Assembly (NCBI GenBank): GCA_014825775.1
Contig: MVAQ01000001.1
Location: 186,001-250,000 of the forward strand
Reading direction: 5' to 3'
DNA: 64,000 nt
From: Krasilnikovozyma curviuscula
Taxonomy: Eukaryota > Basidiomycota > Tremellomycetes > Cystofilobasidiales > Mrakiaceae
Below the pieces are notes generated by a model that did no database searches, was not told the DNA's origin, and saw only the letters and a list, made by a program, of their open reading frames with translations. A program made the translations under genes and the position numbers. Shown here in pieces: positions 23,701-36,556 of this stretch (positions within the stretch are counted from its first letter, which is position 1; the number at the start of each line of letters is the position of its first letter).

Positions 23701-24826
23701 GAACTGAGGCGTCCAACGTCGAGAAGATTGTCACCAAGTTCTTCAAATCAGGTGTTCTTCCCAACCAGATTGGTGTGATTACTCCTTACGAAGGGCAGAG
23801 ATCATACGTTGCCAGTTACATGCAGCTGAACGGCTCTCTAAAGAAGGAGCTGTACAAGGAAGTCGAAGTCGCCAGTGTTGATGCTTTCCAGGGTAGAGAG
23901 AAAGACTACATCATTGTTAGTTGTGTCAGGAGTAACGAACATCAAGGAATTGGTTTCTTGAACGATCCAAGACGTCTCAATGTTGCCCTCACAAGAGCCA
24001 AGTACGGTGTGGTCATCCTCGGTAACCCCAAGATCTTGAGCAAGGTGAGTTCTTTGTGCTCAACCTCCCTACGGTCGAGAGAACTTAATTCTTACTTTTG
24101 CCTATTCTTGCCAGCATCCACTCTGGCACTTTTTGCTATCTCATTTCAAAGAACGTGGCTGCTTCGTCGAGGGTCCTTTGAGCAACCTTCAGCCTAGTAT
24201 GATCCAGTTCAGTAAACCAAGAAGGACCTTGGAGAAGGCCATGGATCCATACAGAAGATTTGAAACACCAGCTAGTGAACTGATCGGCTTATCCGGTAAC
24301 GCTGGTGGTCTAAGTGAGTACAGTCCTCCTCATGTGTTGTCGTAGCGAGTCTATCGTGCTCACGAACCTCTTATATAAAGATTCTCGCAACGGTGCCCAG
24401 AACGGTCGATTTGACTCTACCTTCTTCAGAACCCACGATCCGCTTGCTTACATACCATCTGATGCTCAGTCGATGCGATCTCAGGCCACCTACTCTTCTA
24501 GCATCCCCCTTTTCTCAACTGGGGCCGGTCCATTCTCTCAAGGCGGCGGCAGGAAAGGTGGTCAAGGCTACAGCTCGTATGCCAGCTCCATCATCTCCCA
24601 GGACGTCGCCGGTGACCAAGGCAGCGTCGCCGGAACGGGTGATGCTCCTTCTGAACGAGGTAGCTCAGTAGCGTACTCGCACTCAGATCGATTGAGGAGG
24701 CGATTGTCGCTGTCATCTCTTGCACCTTCTGATCTTGGAAGCATGTACAAGAGCTCTGAACAAGACGATGATTTGCACTCTCAGTATAGTACTGTTCAAT
24801 CACAGTCGGGCTTGACGGAATATTAG
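20719..24826 (+). CDS. UPF1: Regulator of nonsense transcripts UPF1 (NAM7), SF1 RNA helicase
   Basis: Upf1 is the ATP-dependent RNA helicase at the centre of nonsense-mediated mRNA decay. The start ATG at 20719 gives [12 protein letters not shown]. The N-terminal Cys/His domain is reconstructed across an intron: [13 protein letters not shown] then [19 protein letters not shown], and [14 protein letters not shown] for the second zinc site. The stalk/1B region includes [14 protein letters not shown]. Helicase motifs follow in order: I GPPGTGKT (about 22657), Ia [60 protein letters not shown] and [12 protein letters not shown]. The C-terminal tail after 24240 is Ser/Gln/Gly-rich with several SQ sites, possible phosphorylation sites. 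Length near 1,080 residues fits the family. At least ten exons. Confidence 0.95.
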
Positions 24827-25231
24827 CCGCATTGAAGAGTGATGCTGGAAGAAAAGGACAAAAGTTGATGAGATCATTCATCTGGATGGTGACACCAGTC
24901 AAGATCTCCCGTTGTGGTTTCCTCAAGCGATCTTGTGAACCATTGCAACGTTCAACGCAGTGTTGAGCGGTGGCATCGCATGCGCCGCTGGAATATCATT
25001 ACATTTCTTCACCGATTATCTCATTCAGTTCAGATATCGGAAGTAGTTACAATGTATGCTATTTTGCGTTCCTTGACCTCGTTTCTCCTCAACTGTGTAA
25101 GATAACTCTGATCAAAGCTCTTTTGGGTTGCATGTCATAGTGTGTCAAACTAACACCTCACTATAACAAATCTAACGACGTAGCAACTAGAAATACTTTC
25201 ATGTTCTGAATTGTACAGTAACTGATCCTGT
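24827..25231. other. Convergent intergenic region UPF1/AIM25
   Basis: About 400 bases between two converging genes. No ORF above background and no RNA-like fold recognised. Likely 3' UTRs. Confidence 0.45.
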
Positions 25232-26818
25232 CTAAATCCCCCATCCTTCGCCTTCACTGTCACTTCCTCCCCAGTTTCCCCAAGAGTCGCCCTCCCCCTT
25301 GTTTGGTCCAGCCCAAGGATCCTCCATTATTTCTTCATCTTCGGGTAACTGATTCTCCCACCATTGACCTTCACCCGCCTGCGCCTCCTCGCTTTCTGCG
25401 TTTGGGAAGCGAGCCCTAGCACTAGCAGCGCCCTCTTCCTCGGCCACCGTCGCTTCTCCAGCAGCACCGGCGATTTCACTAGCAGCAACTTCACCGCCCG
25501 CGAGTTCACCTCCGCCGAACCCAAAGAAAGGGAAGGGGAAGAAGCCTCCTGTTCCTCCTTGCGAATGGCGGGAGAAGTAGTCAAAATCAGCAGAGACTGC
25601 CATGGCGAGCGTCACTGCGCGTTCGTCTAGCGTAAGGCCCGAGCTGCGAGGGGGAAGCATTTGGGCTGAGGCAGCTGTGGACGAGGAGGTCGATGAGGAA
25701 GAAGGTGATTGCCGAGCATTTGCGATTTCTTCTGAGACAGCATCGAAGCGTATAGCATAGCTTCCGGTGTCTGTGAAGATCTGAGGTGTAAAAGCGGTGA
25801 ACATAATGATATGTGTCAATCATTATGGGTCGCTTCGATCGTCACAGATTGTCGAGTTACGCGCTTACCTCTCTAGCAAAACCACCAAAGTTCCTGGATA
25901 TGCTCGCCCTCGCGTTACCCTCTGGATCCTTCAGAAAGAACTCCCAGGAGAGGAAGGGCTCATCGACAGCCGCAAACTGGTTGAAGTTCTGCTCGTTGCT
26001 AGCCGCATCGTCGCCATTGACAAACAAGTCGTACTTCCTCCTCCATAGGTGCCAACGCTGCTGGGCTTCACCAACAATCTTACTGCCCTCGCTATCACCT
26101 CTGGTGATGAGACCAGAAGCATGTACATATATGCGCGAGTTGATCCACTGGAACGGCCGACGGAACCACAGGATGGGTGTCCCATCGAGGTCGAGTATTG
26201 AAGCCCTGAACGGTCTGCGAGTCCGTAAGAGCTGTCGGGAGAGTGTGGAGGCGAAGCCTTGGTCTTCTTCCATGAGAAAGCCAACGGTCTCACCCTGAGC
26301 GTTGCAGATACTGTACTTATTGGCTTGTTCAAACCCGGCAAAGATGTTGAGCATTTCAATCTGTCTTGTTACACTTTATAAATTTGAAAAGGATGACCTG
26401 GATCAGTTGAAATTGACGTCGATTGACGTAAAAGAAGGGCTGCTACTCACATTAAAGCAGGCTGTTGCAGCAGCTTTGCGCCAGAATGAGAATGTCCCAA
26501 CACTCCATTCGGGTTTTCAGGAACTATGACTTCAACTTCATCAATTGCTGGCTCTTCGTATCGAGGAACTACGGGCCGTCGAGTTGCTGGTGGCGCCGTT
26601 CTATGTCGTCCTGCTGCTGAAGAAGGTCTGGGGGTCTGACGGATACGACGATAAGATGTATCAGGAGGATTTGTAGAATAGTATCTACAGCTGGTTTTGG
26701 CACTGCCGCTAAATGGGAGCGGAATGCTGAACGATCTGGCTAAGGTCGCTGTCGTCAAACTGAAGTCCCTGCTCAACGTCGAGATAGGAACAGACAGCAG
26801 CATCGATTTAGACGTCAT
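25232..26818 (-). CDS. AIM25: Mitochondrial phospholipid-scramblase-family protein (Aim25-like)
   Basis: Three exons. The first (ATG at 26818) has a basic, Ser/Thr/Arg-rich N-terminus (STLSRDFSLTTATLARSFS) that looks like a mitochondrial targeting signal. The second holds the scramblase-family core: FAGFEQANKYSICNAQGE, GFLMEEDQGFAS, RRPFRASILDLDG and RRPFQWINSRIYVH. Next come WRRKYDLFVNG and FLSWEFFLKDPEG, then DERAVTLAMAVSADFDYFSR. That order matches fungal Aim25 and the LURP/scramblase fold. The enzyme activity of this subfamily is not proven. The C-terminus is a long acidic, Gly/Ala/Trp tail ending WGNWGGSDSEGEGWGI. It lacks the Pro-rich N-terminus of animal scramblases. Divergent from the DUF1776 gene, 213 bp between start codons. 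Confidence 0.75.
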
Positions 26819-27031
26819 TCCCCCCCTATGAGCTGCCTATGAGCCGAATAGATCCCCCAAGTTCTTATCTTCTTGTCAGATTTTCGAAGCCCTTGAAGAT
26901 ATTTGAGTTGAGGGTCGAGTGTCCTGCCGAGGAGGTGAGGTGTCCTCCCTCGTCCTTCCAACCGTCAAGTGCAATTTCCATCCCAAAATTTCAAAGCGTT
27001 GTTGTCTGTTTTTGAACACAATTGAAACGAG
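26819..27031. promoter_or_regulatory. Shared divergent promoter AIM25/DUF1776 gene
   Basis: 213 bp between two divergent start codons, both for predicted mitochondrial or membrane proteins. No motif stands out beyond T/C-rich tracts. Confidence 0.4.
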
Positions 27032-28888
27032 ATGCCCTTCCCATCTCTCGACCTGCCCTCGCTGGATGAAATCAGGGAAGCTGTAATGAATACTGATATC
27101 TCGTCTGTTCCCATTATCATATGGGAGAGAGTGCAGGGGACTGTCTCTGTCGCTCAGTCGACCTCTGCTGACATCTGTGAGTAGAACATCTGGTATGTCG
27201 AGAGAGCCTAAACTAATGTTCATACTGCTTCCTGTCAATAGATGATTCCTTGAATCGATACGGTGCTCCTGCCTTCCCTTCCCTGAAGTCGACGCCTCTT
27301 CCTCCTCCGCCGCCTGTCGTTAAATCACTCCCAGCTTCAACGTATGACAGAGCTTCCAAGTTCGTCTCATCCCACCCAGTGACAACAGCCGCAACCACTA
27401 CCGCTATCATTGGTGGTATCGCCCTGGTTGGCTTAGGTAAAGACGGCAGAAACAGGTTGTATTATACACTCTCTGGATCCACCCCACCGCCGTCTTCTGG
27501 AAGAAGGTTGATCAGCGGTAAAAGTGAAGCAATAATTACTAGACCAATCAAGGGTAAAGATGGATACCGTAAGGAAGCTATCGGTAAGTTGAAACCCCTT
27601 TCACCTCTGTGAACCATTCCCCACACGCTCTCTACATGTACTTCGTTCGCGCGTCGCTCGTCGTATGACACCTTCTAATCCACATTTTTCTCGCTCCCAT
27701 AGTCATCCTAGGGGCAGACGCAACTCCTCTTGGCTTCCCACTTGCTCTTCATCTGGAACAGAAGGGTTTCATCGTCGTCTGCTCCGTCTCGAGCCTGAGC
27801 GCAGTCGAGGAGCTGGAAGGCAAAGCAAAAGGATATTTGCGGGCGCTGATACTCGACCCATTGGACTCAAAGGCCGTTCCTGCATTTGTCCGCTCTCTCC
27901 AATCTGTCTTGACTCTTCGTTTCCCTATCAACGTCCCCGGCGACCCTTACCCGCCAGCGAACCTCCTCCCATCCTTGACGTCTGTCATCTCGTGCTTGTC
28001 GCTCCCTATCCCTTCACCCACTTCCCTCACTACAGCTGGTAGCTCATCTTCACCAAACCTCCAACCATCCGTCTTCACTCCACTGAGCGTCGTCACGGCG
28101 CTCGTCCCAGCCCTCAAATCGTCGAGATCCCCTACAAAGTCTGTCATCGCCTTGCTCCCAGCGCAAGGCTCCCTCGCGATTCCATACCACTCCGGCATGT
28201 CGATTGCAACTGCCGCTGCTAACGCGGCGTTCGACGTCTTGTCAAGGGAGCTCAAGATGGATGCTCATGGAAGGCAGGTTAACGTCAAGATGATCGATGT
28301 GGGCGTTGTCTCGGAGAAGGAGAGCGAGCTATCGCTGCTCGCCTCGTCGGACAAGAAGAAGACACTCAGGGACGTCATCGTGTCGGTCAAAAAGACTTTC
28401 AGTGGCTCAGCGAGAAAAGGAAGCGGGGTAGAGGTTCTGCAGAAGAAGGTGTACAAGGCGATCATCAAGGGAAATAGTCCACTGAACTGGTGGTTCGGTG
28501 GAAGATCGTCCGTTGGGTCTGGATGTGAGTCATTATCGAAATTTTTTGCTCCTTCAGCCTTCTAGTCGGGCTAACTTTTCTGGTGCTAGCTTGGACGTAC
28601 ACGCTCTTCGCTCCACTCCTCCCCTCGCCTTTCCTCACCTTCCTCCTCTCCCTCTCATTCAGAGGCATCGGCCCTGTCATCCAACAACAACAGCTTGCAG
28701 CCTTCAAAGCAACTTCGGCAGCACCACCCTTGCCAACTCCTCCGTTGCAACAGCAGCCTTCGATTGCCCAGCAGGTTCCGGCACCTCCTCGATCCATCGG
28801 ATCGGGCTATGGTGGAAGCAGTGAAAACGGTGAATCTAGAGAGTCGAGTGACATGGAGGAGAGCTGGATCGATGCGAGGAGAGTGTAG
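27032..28888 (+). CDS. DUF1776-family protein with short-chain-dehydrogenase-like fold, membrane-anchored
   Basis: Four exons. The ATG at 27032 gives MPFPSLDLPSLDEIRE; a Pro-rich stretch follows, then a single hydrophobic segment TTAATTTAIIGGIALVGLG (about 27380-27440), a likely membrane anchor. After the second intron comes a Rossmann-like start, AIVILGADATPLGFPLALHL-x-x-KGF, where the usual GxxxGxG of a dehydrogenase is degenerate (GADATPLG). Then RALILDP, a long variable loop, TKSVIALLPAQGSLAIPYHSG and AANAAFDVLSRELK. These match my memory of the fungal DUF1776 family, which resembles SDR enzymes. No clear YxxxK catalytic pair is seen, so it may not be an active enzyme. The last exon (28591-28888) adds a hydrophobic stretch (TLFAPLLPSPFLTFLLSL) and a Gln/Pro-rich tail. 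No substrate can be inferred. Confidence 0.65.
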
Positions 28889-29128
28889 AAGCGAGGCTGA
28901 CTAATGAAACGTGATGGATGTTTTGTGTTTCATTTTTTTTTCTGCTTTCTCGTATATAAGTACATATTGCGGTATTTTAATCCCCAGAGCAATGGTTTCT
29001 CCTCCCATCGGGCATCAAATATAAATTCTCGCTGTAACTCAATCTTTTTTGGCTGGGATGGAAAACACATACAACACCTTGCTCATGCGACCTTTTAGAT
29101 GGGGAATGCGAAACAACTTAAAAAGAGA

Positions 29129-30875
29129 TCAAAACATCCTAAGTCCGTCAAGTTGGGTCTCTTCCATGGTTCCAGCGTTGTCGTCCTCGTCACCACCCGT
29201 CATCTTGATGGTCTTGCCCAACAGACTTGCGAACAATTCGTCAATCTGCTCTTCATGCCATCCTCCCGCAGGCAGCTGAATGGGCACCATGAAGTTTTGG
29301 ATCTTCTCTTGGGACGTGTATCTCAGCTTACGTCCCTTAGACGCTTTGGTATCGAGCGTCGCCTTCTTAGCTCGAGGCATAAAGTTAGAGTGAGTGGGAG
29401 CAGCGATGGCGGAAGTAGCTAGAGATGAAGGAAATGTTTCAATGAATGGCCGAAAGGTGAAAAGAGAATATCGGACTTACAGGCCGAGCCTCCTTTCCTC
29501 TCGATGATTTCTCTCAACAGTCCTTGGTAGAATTCCGTGTCATCCCACAGCGAGTCCCCGTCTTCTCTCGCCCTCTTGTACTTCGATCTTCCTTCCTCAC
29601 CAGCAAGGGCCACTTCAATTTGATCAACAACACCGACTTTCACACTCTTGAATTTGTCCTTCTGCAGCAGTGATCCCGAAAGACCTTGCGCCTGAAGGAT
29701 CTTTGAGGACCATTTGTTGAGGGTGGTGAGGAGATAAGGATGTTGTGCGTCCGATATGGAAATCGAATCGGAGGTAGCCAATGGAATGTAGGCGGAAGGT
29801 GACAAAGAGCGCTGCCGTTTTGATGCTGGGAGTGTTGATTCGGTCCAGTTGATACGGGACAGACCTTCACGAAGTTCGAAAAGTCCCTCTGAGAGCGTCT
29901 TCAGCTCGACGAAGATGTCATCAACTAACTCCTTCTCCTTCTCGCTCTTGAATCTATCCTTCCGCTGAGGCAGAGATCCTGCAGCAGTGAGGCCCTTCTG
30001 AAGTCGGATTCTGACAGGAAGGATTGACGAAAAGAGATCTAGTTGGGATTTGACGGCGATACCTTTTGTGATATCTGACGACCGCGCCTGCTGAAGGGAG
30101 GATATGATCTGCTGGGCTTCTGCTGATGCTGATGTTAGTTCAGGGGGAGGTGAAGCTGAAGCTGCGATTCCGAATTTCCCACTGGACCTCCGAGGTTCGT
30201 CTTCTTGTTCTTCACTCTGTTCACCGTCATCAGAAAACACCATCTTATCATCATCGCTGTCATCCTGTAGGACAGAGGTCAGTATCGAAGGAATTAGCGC
30301 AAATGAAATAGTGGGACACTGACCTCTTCTTCATCTTCCTCATCATGTTCATTCATATTCTCGTCCTCACTGTCTTCATCCTCGTCACCGAATTCTTCGT
30401 CCTCTTCGTCTTCATCATCGTCGAATATTGCTCTCCTGGAGGACTTCGCCCCGTCGTACTTGGGGTCTGTGAGTGGTGGCTTATTGCTGGACCTCAATGT
30501 GGACGGACTACAGAGCACACGACAGTTAAATTCCTGTTCAATCCATACGTGAGGCAGCTCTAAAGAGTTTCACTTACCCAACCTCAATGTAATGCTCCCG
30601 TCCTTGGTTTCCATCGACCTCGTCTCCATCCTCAGAGTCGTCCCCCTGCCCGCCGACCTTGTTAAATGCTGAGAAGCTCTCCTCCGGATCGTAATCTACA
30701 GGTAGAACTGTTAAGTAACTTCTTCAGTAACTCCATAGACGTTGGATGCTACTGACCTTTGGGAGCTGGATCGTTCAGAAGAGCAAGAGACTGTGCGAGC
30801 GTCAAACCTGCAGAATTTCTGAGTCAGCTTCCAGAAGTACACCAACTCTATAGCCATCCTAAACGTACCACTCAT
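29129..30875 (-). CDS. BFR2: Bfr2/AATF ribosome-biogenesis factor
   Basis: Bfr2 (AATF/Che-1 in animals) is a nucleolar component of the small-subunit processome. The first exon is tiny: ATG AGT G at 30875, spliced to LTLAQSLALLNDPAPKDYDP, the usual family opening. A long acidic region follows (DEDEDSEDENMNEHDEEDEEE). The middle contains QIISSLQQARSSDITKG, SQLDLFSSILPVRIRLQK and LFELREGLSRINW. Next is FYQGLLREIIERKGG, the AATF/Che1 core. The last exon holds the C-terminal TRAUB block, TKASKGRKLRYTSQEKIQNF and WHEEQIDELFASLLGK. Length is close to 480 residues. It sits head-to-tail downstream of NUP133 with about 175 bp between them. Confidence 0.88.
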
Positions 30876-31050
30876 ATTCTCGAATTTTTCAAAAGGGTTT
30901 GAATATGTGCTTGTCGGGATGAAAGCAGTGTCATGGATATCTTCAATTTTTCGAGAGACGCCACAGCATCACGACTACCTGCCCTAGTTGACGTTAAGGA
31001 AGGGAAGAAACAAGTAACATATTCCGTACGACTTATTTATCAAAAAGAAG

Positions 31051-34000
31051 TTACACTATCGTTTCACTCATCCTCTGTACTTCAACCGCCAGTTCCGATA
31101 GGTTTCCAGCTTCAATGCTTTGGGCTAATATAGAGTCTTCCATCGCATAGTCAGAGACGAGCATGTTCACTTCCTCCGCCGTTGCAGAAGTGAACCTAGC
31201 TGCAACTTCTTCCGATACAGATCCGAGACGGGCTTGTAAAGGCGCGACCGTGGGCATGTCTGTCAAAGCTACAAAACCGTAAACGAAAACAAGCGCGAGT
31301 CAGGAACGAAGTTTATCCAATGGGAGCTGCTAGGCTTACCTTGGAGGGACTTAAAGGTAGCAAACAGAGCGGTGTCTTGCAGTAGTTGGCTGACTTGTTC
31401 ATCTGAGTAATTGGTGGTGTTTCTCAACGACGTCCAACTAGAGAAGGAACCAACTTCCAGCAAGAACGCTAGGTGAAAGAGCAACACAACTTTACTCACT
31501 CGTCTCTGATATAAACTCTTCTCCAGATAGTTTGAACAGCAAACTGTGATCGACCTTCTGGAAGTTCAGCTCGACGCAGAACATCCATGGCCGACGCGAA
31601 GTCATGGATCTGCTCCTCGTCTCGGTTGTCTTTTAGCGTCATCAGGTCCACAAGATCTTCTACTGATAAATACTTTCCTTGCAGAAGATCTTGAGCAAGC
31701 TTGAGGAAGAGCTAATGAAGCAGATAAATGTCACAATGGTGGTCTTCATGAACGGTGCCAAAATGAGACCTACTTGAAGCATCGCAGGACGACTTTCCAA
31801 ACCAGAAGCTAGCTCCTGCCTAGCAATTTGAGCTTTAGTCTCGATAGACATACGTGAGACGCCTGTCTTGTTGCTGAACGTCAGCTCAAACAGTGCTCTC
31901 AGTTTTTCGTGTACCGACATCAGATCCAACTGGTCATCAAGACCTTCTCGTCAAACACATGTCAGTATAAAGGATATGGCAAATCCGAAAATAAGAAATT
32001 ACTCACGATCCACTTTGGCGAGATCTGCCTCCGTAGCATGTCCGTCGTTCGTCATGCTGACAACCTGCGAAAGCTTCCCAATGCTAACGATGAGCTTCCT
32101 TTTCCTGAGGTTATCTTCCTTTTGAGATTCCTGGAATAGGAACTCGGAAGCATCGCCAAAATCCTTGGTAGCAATGCTGTGCATCCAAGCGATGCGAGAG
32201 TAATCATTGACCAGGAAGAAGTCCGACAGCAACTTGGAGTAGATTTCGTCTTGGCTGAGCAATGTATGAAGTTGGTCTACACAGAAAAACGAATCTAAGA
32301 TTACATGGAATAAGGCAACAAATCAGAGCAAACCTACTTTTCTGAATGTAGTATTCGTAGAGGGGTACGGTAAATTCGTGTTGGAACTGGTCGATGTAGT
32401 ATTGAGTTTTGGCAGGGGTGCCAACTTCCGGGATGTTGCATAATTCCACGAGGGACCGGAAGTCTTGATGATGTTCAGCGAGTTGGAAGGCTCTACTGGC
32501 CTGGCCAATCTTCACCAACGGTAAGATGACGCGAGGTCGGACGTCGAGGTATCTATCTCTCAAGGCGAATGCATCGCGGTCGTTGGTGCCATCACGGACG
32601 GTGCTAAAGATTAAACAAAGAGTTAGAGATATAGAATAACTGTAGCAGCGTAATGACCGAATTCACTTAAGGAACCGAATGCGGTCTTCGAATGACGAGA
32701 ATAAAGCGGCTGCGAGATCGCAGAGCTGTTCTTTGAACTCCTTCTGCACCGATTGTCCTTCGCTCAAGCTGTTTCCAAATGCTGCATAATCCTCGTCCAA
32801 TGATGAACCAAACTCGAGACTTCTCTGGTGAATAAGCTTCTCCGTGGTGAGGACAAGGAACTCGAGCGCGTCAATCATCGATGAAGTGCTGGTCCAAGGT
32901 TCACTCGGCGAGGTCGTTCTCTCAACGCCATAGCTGTTGCTGTTGACTTCTCGGTAGCGAAGAGCAGCCTTCAGTGCGACCTAGATCAATGAGAAACGTT
33001 TGGTCAGCTATCTTGCATGGGCAGCAATAACAGAGCTGAGCGGAGACGTACCAAGATCACTCGATTAGCTTCCAGCAGCCATTGAGAAATCGCCTCGGTA
33101 GAGCTGGAATGCTCAATAGTTTGCTTCATGCTCTTGAAGACGTTCACCAACACGCTTCCCAGACTGTCAAGCTGCAAGTATCAACAAAGACGAAACCTAG
33201 TCAACGACCTATTCTTACTTCAACGGTTGGAAGCCAAACTCACCTTGTGACGGAAGAAGAACCTTACAGGGTCCTCTTCCATACCCAGTCCGGTGTCAAC
33301 AAGAAAACTGACTATGCTGTCCCCAAGAAGGGACGCTGGTCTCCTATTGCCAGTTCCAGGGTAAGCCAAGACCTCCGCCAGTTTCTGGTTCTGATAGTTC
33401 CAGAGCTCAGCCCCCGCAGCCAGCTTTTCGCTATTCCACATTAACGTCCTCCTGACGGATTGGTTAAGACCACCGAGAAGACCATTCTCGCTAATGAAAT
33501 TAACTAGCGCATCGAGTTTGGCGATTCGGTCAGAGATTTGAGAGCGCAAGTCGAGAATTTTATTCAGGTAGAACGAGTTGGATGAAAGGATTTCTGAAGA
33601 GACTATGGATGAAGCTTGTGATAGATTTCCGATGAATGAGGCGCTGAGGGCGAATGAGAGAGGATTTTCAGGTCGGTTGCCGAAGAAGACAGCTTGTTCG
33701 AGCTTGTTCTTTAGTCTCCTTGTTGATCGATCCAGACCTCTACCACTGACATCTTCAACGACACCAGCTGAATCCGTCAAGACTTGTACCTCCAACACAC
33801 CACTGGCACGAGTCATAACGTACGACCTGGCGATGCCGTTGGTTTGAGTGACTGAATCGAGGCCTATGCCCAAGAACGCGTTCTCTGACGTCGATTTGAG
33901 TGAAAACGATTCTTCGTACGGGTCTTTCGGTGAGAGCGAGAGTATAATGATATCAGTTGGCAAGATGATGAAAGACATGCCTGTCCAGGGCTGGTGCGGT

Positions 34001-35501
34001 GGAATGGCGAGTTTGGGTGAGGGCAACGGTCTGGGATCAGCAAACTAAAAGATTGTGACGTAAGCTGAGTTAGCGAAGTGATGGAGCAGAAGTATAGAAT
34101 CAACGAACTTACAGCCTTGTGTGTACACCTCACGATCCTGACAACTTTACAGCTGCCTCCGACTCCGATTCCATTTCCACCCAAGCTGCAGACAACGACG
34201 GCGAAGCTCTTCCTTGGAACCTGATCGGGACCCAATCCTGAAAGTTTGTTGAGATCATCGTAGTACGAGACGAGAACCGCAACCAAGTCTTCATTATTCT
34301 CCCTCGATCCGGCGGTAGATGGTGGTAAGAGCGCAATGGAGAGAATTTCGAGCTCCAGAAGTTTATAAGACTCTTCTGTTGGAGGAGAAGCAATGAAGAG
34401 GGCGTCGCTGATTGGATCCAAGAGGGATTGTTGTGTTGTCAGTCGTTCTAAGCCGCCTTTCACCACATTCCACCGCTGCAAGTTGTTGCCCACGACGACC
34501 CATAGGTCCCGCCCAGGTGTCGAACTGACCGAAGGACCCAACACATAAGCGAATATTTTGTCAGATCCTGAAATGGTGGAGCTGTTGCTAAATAACCTTG
34601 AAAGTAGGGACGATGGTTTGGTGAAAGGTTGGCAAGTCAAGGAAGGGCGTCCAGCAGGGTAGGTGAGGGTGAGTAGGTACAGCGAATATGTTGAGGTGAC
34701 AAGGTAGAGACCACTATCAATCTCCTCAACACCTGTGACTTCTTCACCGTCTGCCAAGTTGTTGACTTCGCCCGCCGTCCACCGCCTACCTCCTTCAACA
34801 AGAGCGCTTCCCACCTCGTCCCAATACCTAACTTCCCCTGACGGGCTCACAGCTAGTACACCTGGTTCTCTTCCACCAGAATGCTTTACTAGTATTGTTT
34901 GACAGAGTGAAGGGATTGGAGAATACTGGGAAGATGGTGTTGGTCGTGGGAGGGGTAGAACGTAGCACGTAGGTGAATAAGGTGCATGTGCGTTGACCGT
35001 TCGAGAGACGAAAGAAGATATATACAGGTGGGATAAAGTCGTAACTGTCAGGAACGACGTCGTGGGTGAAAGAGTTGCTCGAAGCGGTGTGGTGTACAGA
35101 TCTGGTTCAGAAAATGAAGAGAAAAAAACAGACGAGTCAGCCCGACGAAATCTGTGCAGCTACCTTTTACAAGTGGGCTCACCAGCAGAGCTGAGGACTA
35201 GCTCAACCTCTCTGGGTATCACACCGAAGGATGTCACGGCGTATCTATCATCCCTCACCAGCAGTGTGCCTCCCACCTGCTGCTGCTCCCTCTGCTCGTC
35301 AATCATCGACTCAGTTTCTATCCTTGATAAACCATACTCAGATCCTCGGATAGTACCTTCCTCGTCATTAGCACCTAGCCTGGAAGGTTGTTGTGAAGAC
35401 TGTCGCAAAAATTGAGAAGGAGCTGGGGATGGCGAGGCAGGAGCGAGAGAAGGAGCTCTGTGGGCTCTCCTAGAAGACTTGGGGGTAGGCTGAGAGAACA
35501 T
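31051..35501 (-). CDS. NUP133: Nucleoporin Nup133 (Y-complex)
   Basis: A large gene of about 1,250 residues in roughly ten exons. The start at 35501 gives MFSQPTPKSSRRAHR, a disordered leader. LLVRDDRYAVTSFGVIPREVELVLSSAG marks the start of the N-terminal beta-propeller, as in Nup133. The propeller runs to about 33864 with SPSGEVRYWDEVGSAL, EVTGVEEIDSGLYLVTSTYS and LWVVVGNNLQRWNV. The C-terminal part is alpha-helical, with ALEFLVLTTEKLIHQRSLEF, RVILPLVKIGQASRAFQLAEHH and YSRIAWMHSIATKDFGDA; the last is typical of the Nup133 helical domain. Nup133 forms the membrane-proximal tip of the Y-complex in the nuclear pore outer ring. An ALPS membrane-sensor motif could not be assigned by eye. Confidence 0.85.
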
Positions 35502-36556
35502 CCTAGCTCGTGCTCTCGAGCCTGCACCTAATGAAGAAGATTTCTAGCTGTTAAGAGGGTGGTGGCTCGTGTTGATATTCTTTCTGCTGAAATTTCCTAT
35601 GACACTGAGTTATAGAAATTCGAAATTCTTGAAAAGGCTCAGACTGGAAACCCAATAAGTCTAGTACAGGATTCTAGAGGTTATGGATAGCCGGTAAACG
35701 CTAGGGTTTATTTTGTTACGTCAAACAACGACCCCGCTGTATTCCATCAGAAGCGCACTGGGACGGACTCGCAGAGGGCCAGTCATCGTAATCTTACTCA
35801 ACCTCCCATCACCCAAACTAGTTCCCTATATAAGGGGAACAATGTAAAGTTAGCAACGAACTGATCTCACTGTGAGATGAACGCACGGTACTGTCGCGCG
35901 GGAGATGTGTTGGTAAAATAAGCAATTTACTCAGTCTCCGTAACATCTTCAACTAATCTCTGGCTGATTGGACTTACGTTGTTATGAGACAGGAGTCACT
36001 TAAAATCTCTAAGCCCCACCCCCTAAAGAAAAAGCCAAAGTTTCACTGAGAGCATGAGATCAAAGTCAAAACAAACGAAAGGAGACTTTCCTCAAACATA
36101 TGTACCCTCAACTATAGTGAAAACAAGTCTAAGAATTTTGACCTTCAGTATGAGATGTGGAGGAGCCGTAGCTACCTGATCCGAAATAAAAAGAAGCGTC
36201 AGAAAGGAGAAATGGTGGTCGATATAACCAAACCTTAACGCTGTCCTGCGACGAGGTCCACATCGGTTACAAAATCTAGAAAAAATAGCGAGCACTTTGT
36301 CCAGCACGAATAAAAGAATCTGATCCTTCCTAAAAGAATGACGATTATGATGGTCAACAGCAAGGTGGACAGATGCTTTTCTTGCGCCGTCGTCTCATCG
36401 GTCAGTGGACCTCACATCCAATACATACAACACATCTACATACTAAGGATACACTTTGCTTAATTTTTCATTTTTCGTTTATGGTCGCTGATATGTAAGG
36501 AAGCACCAGATATAAAAAAAAGTAAACGGGATGTAAGTCGAGAAGGACCAACCACG
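35502..36556. other. 1.05-kb intergenic region NUP133/TFA2
   Basis: It lies between the NUP133 start and the TFA2 stop, both on the minus strand, so it holds the NUP133 promoter and the TFA2 3' UTR. A perfect 6-bp inverted repeat around a TATA-like core (GTTCCCTATATAAGGGGAAC) is at 35821-35840. No gene recognised. Confidence 0.45.

Noticed and set aside
25364..25630. Plus-strand ORF inside the AIM25-like gene
   Set aside because: It is the antisense of a repetitive Gly/Ala/Glu exon; the minus-strand frame carries the family motifs.
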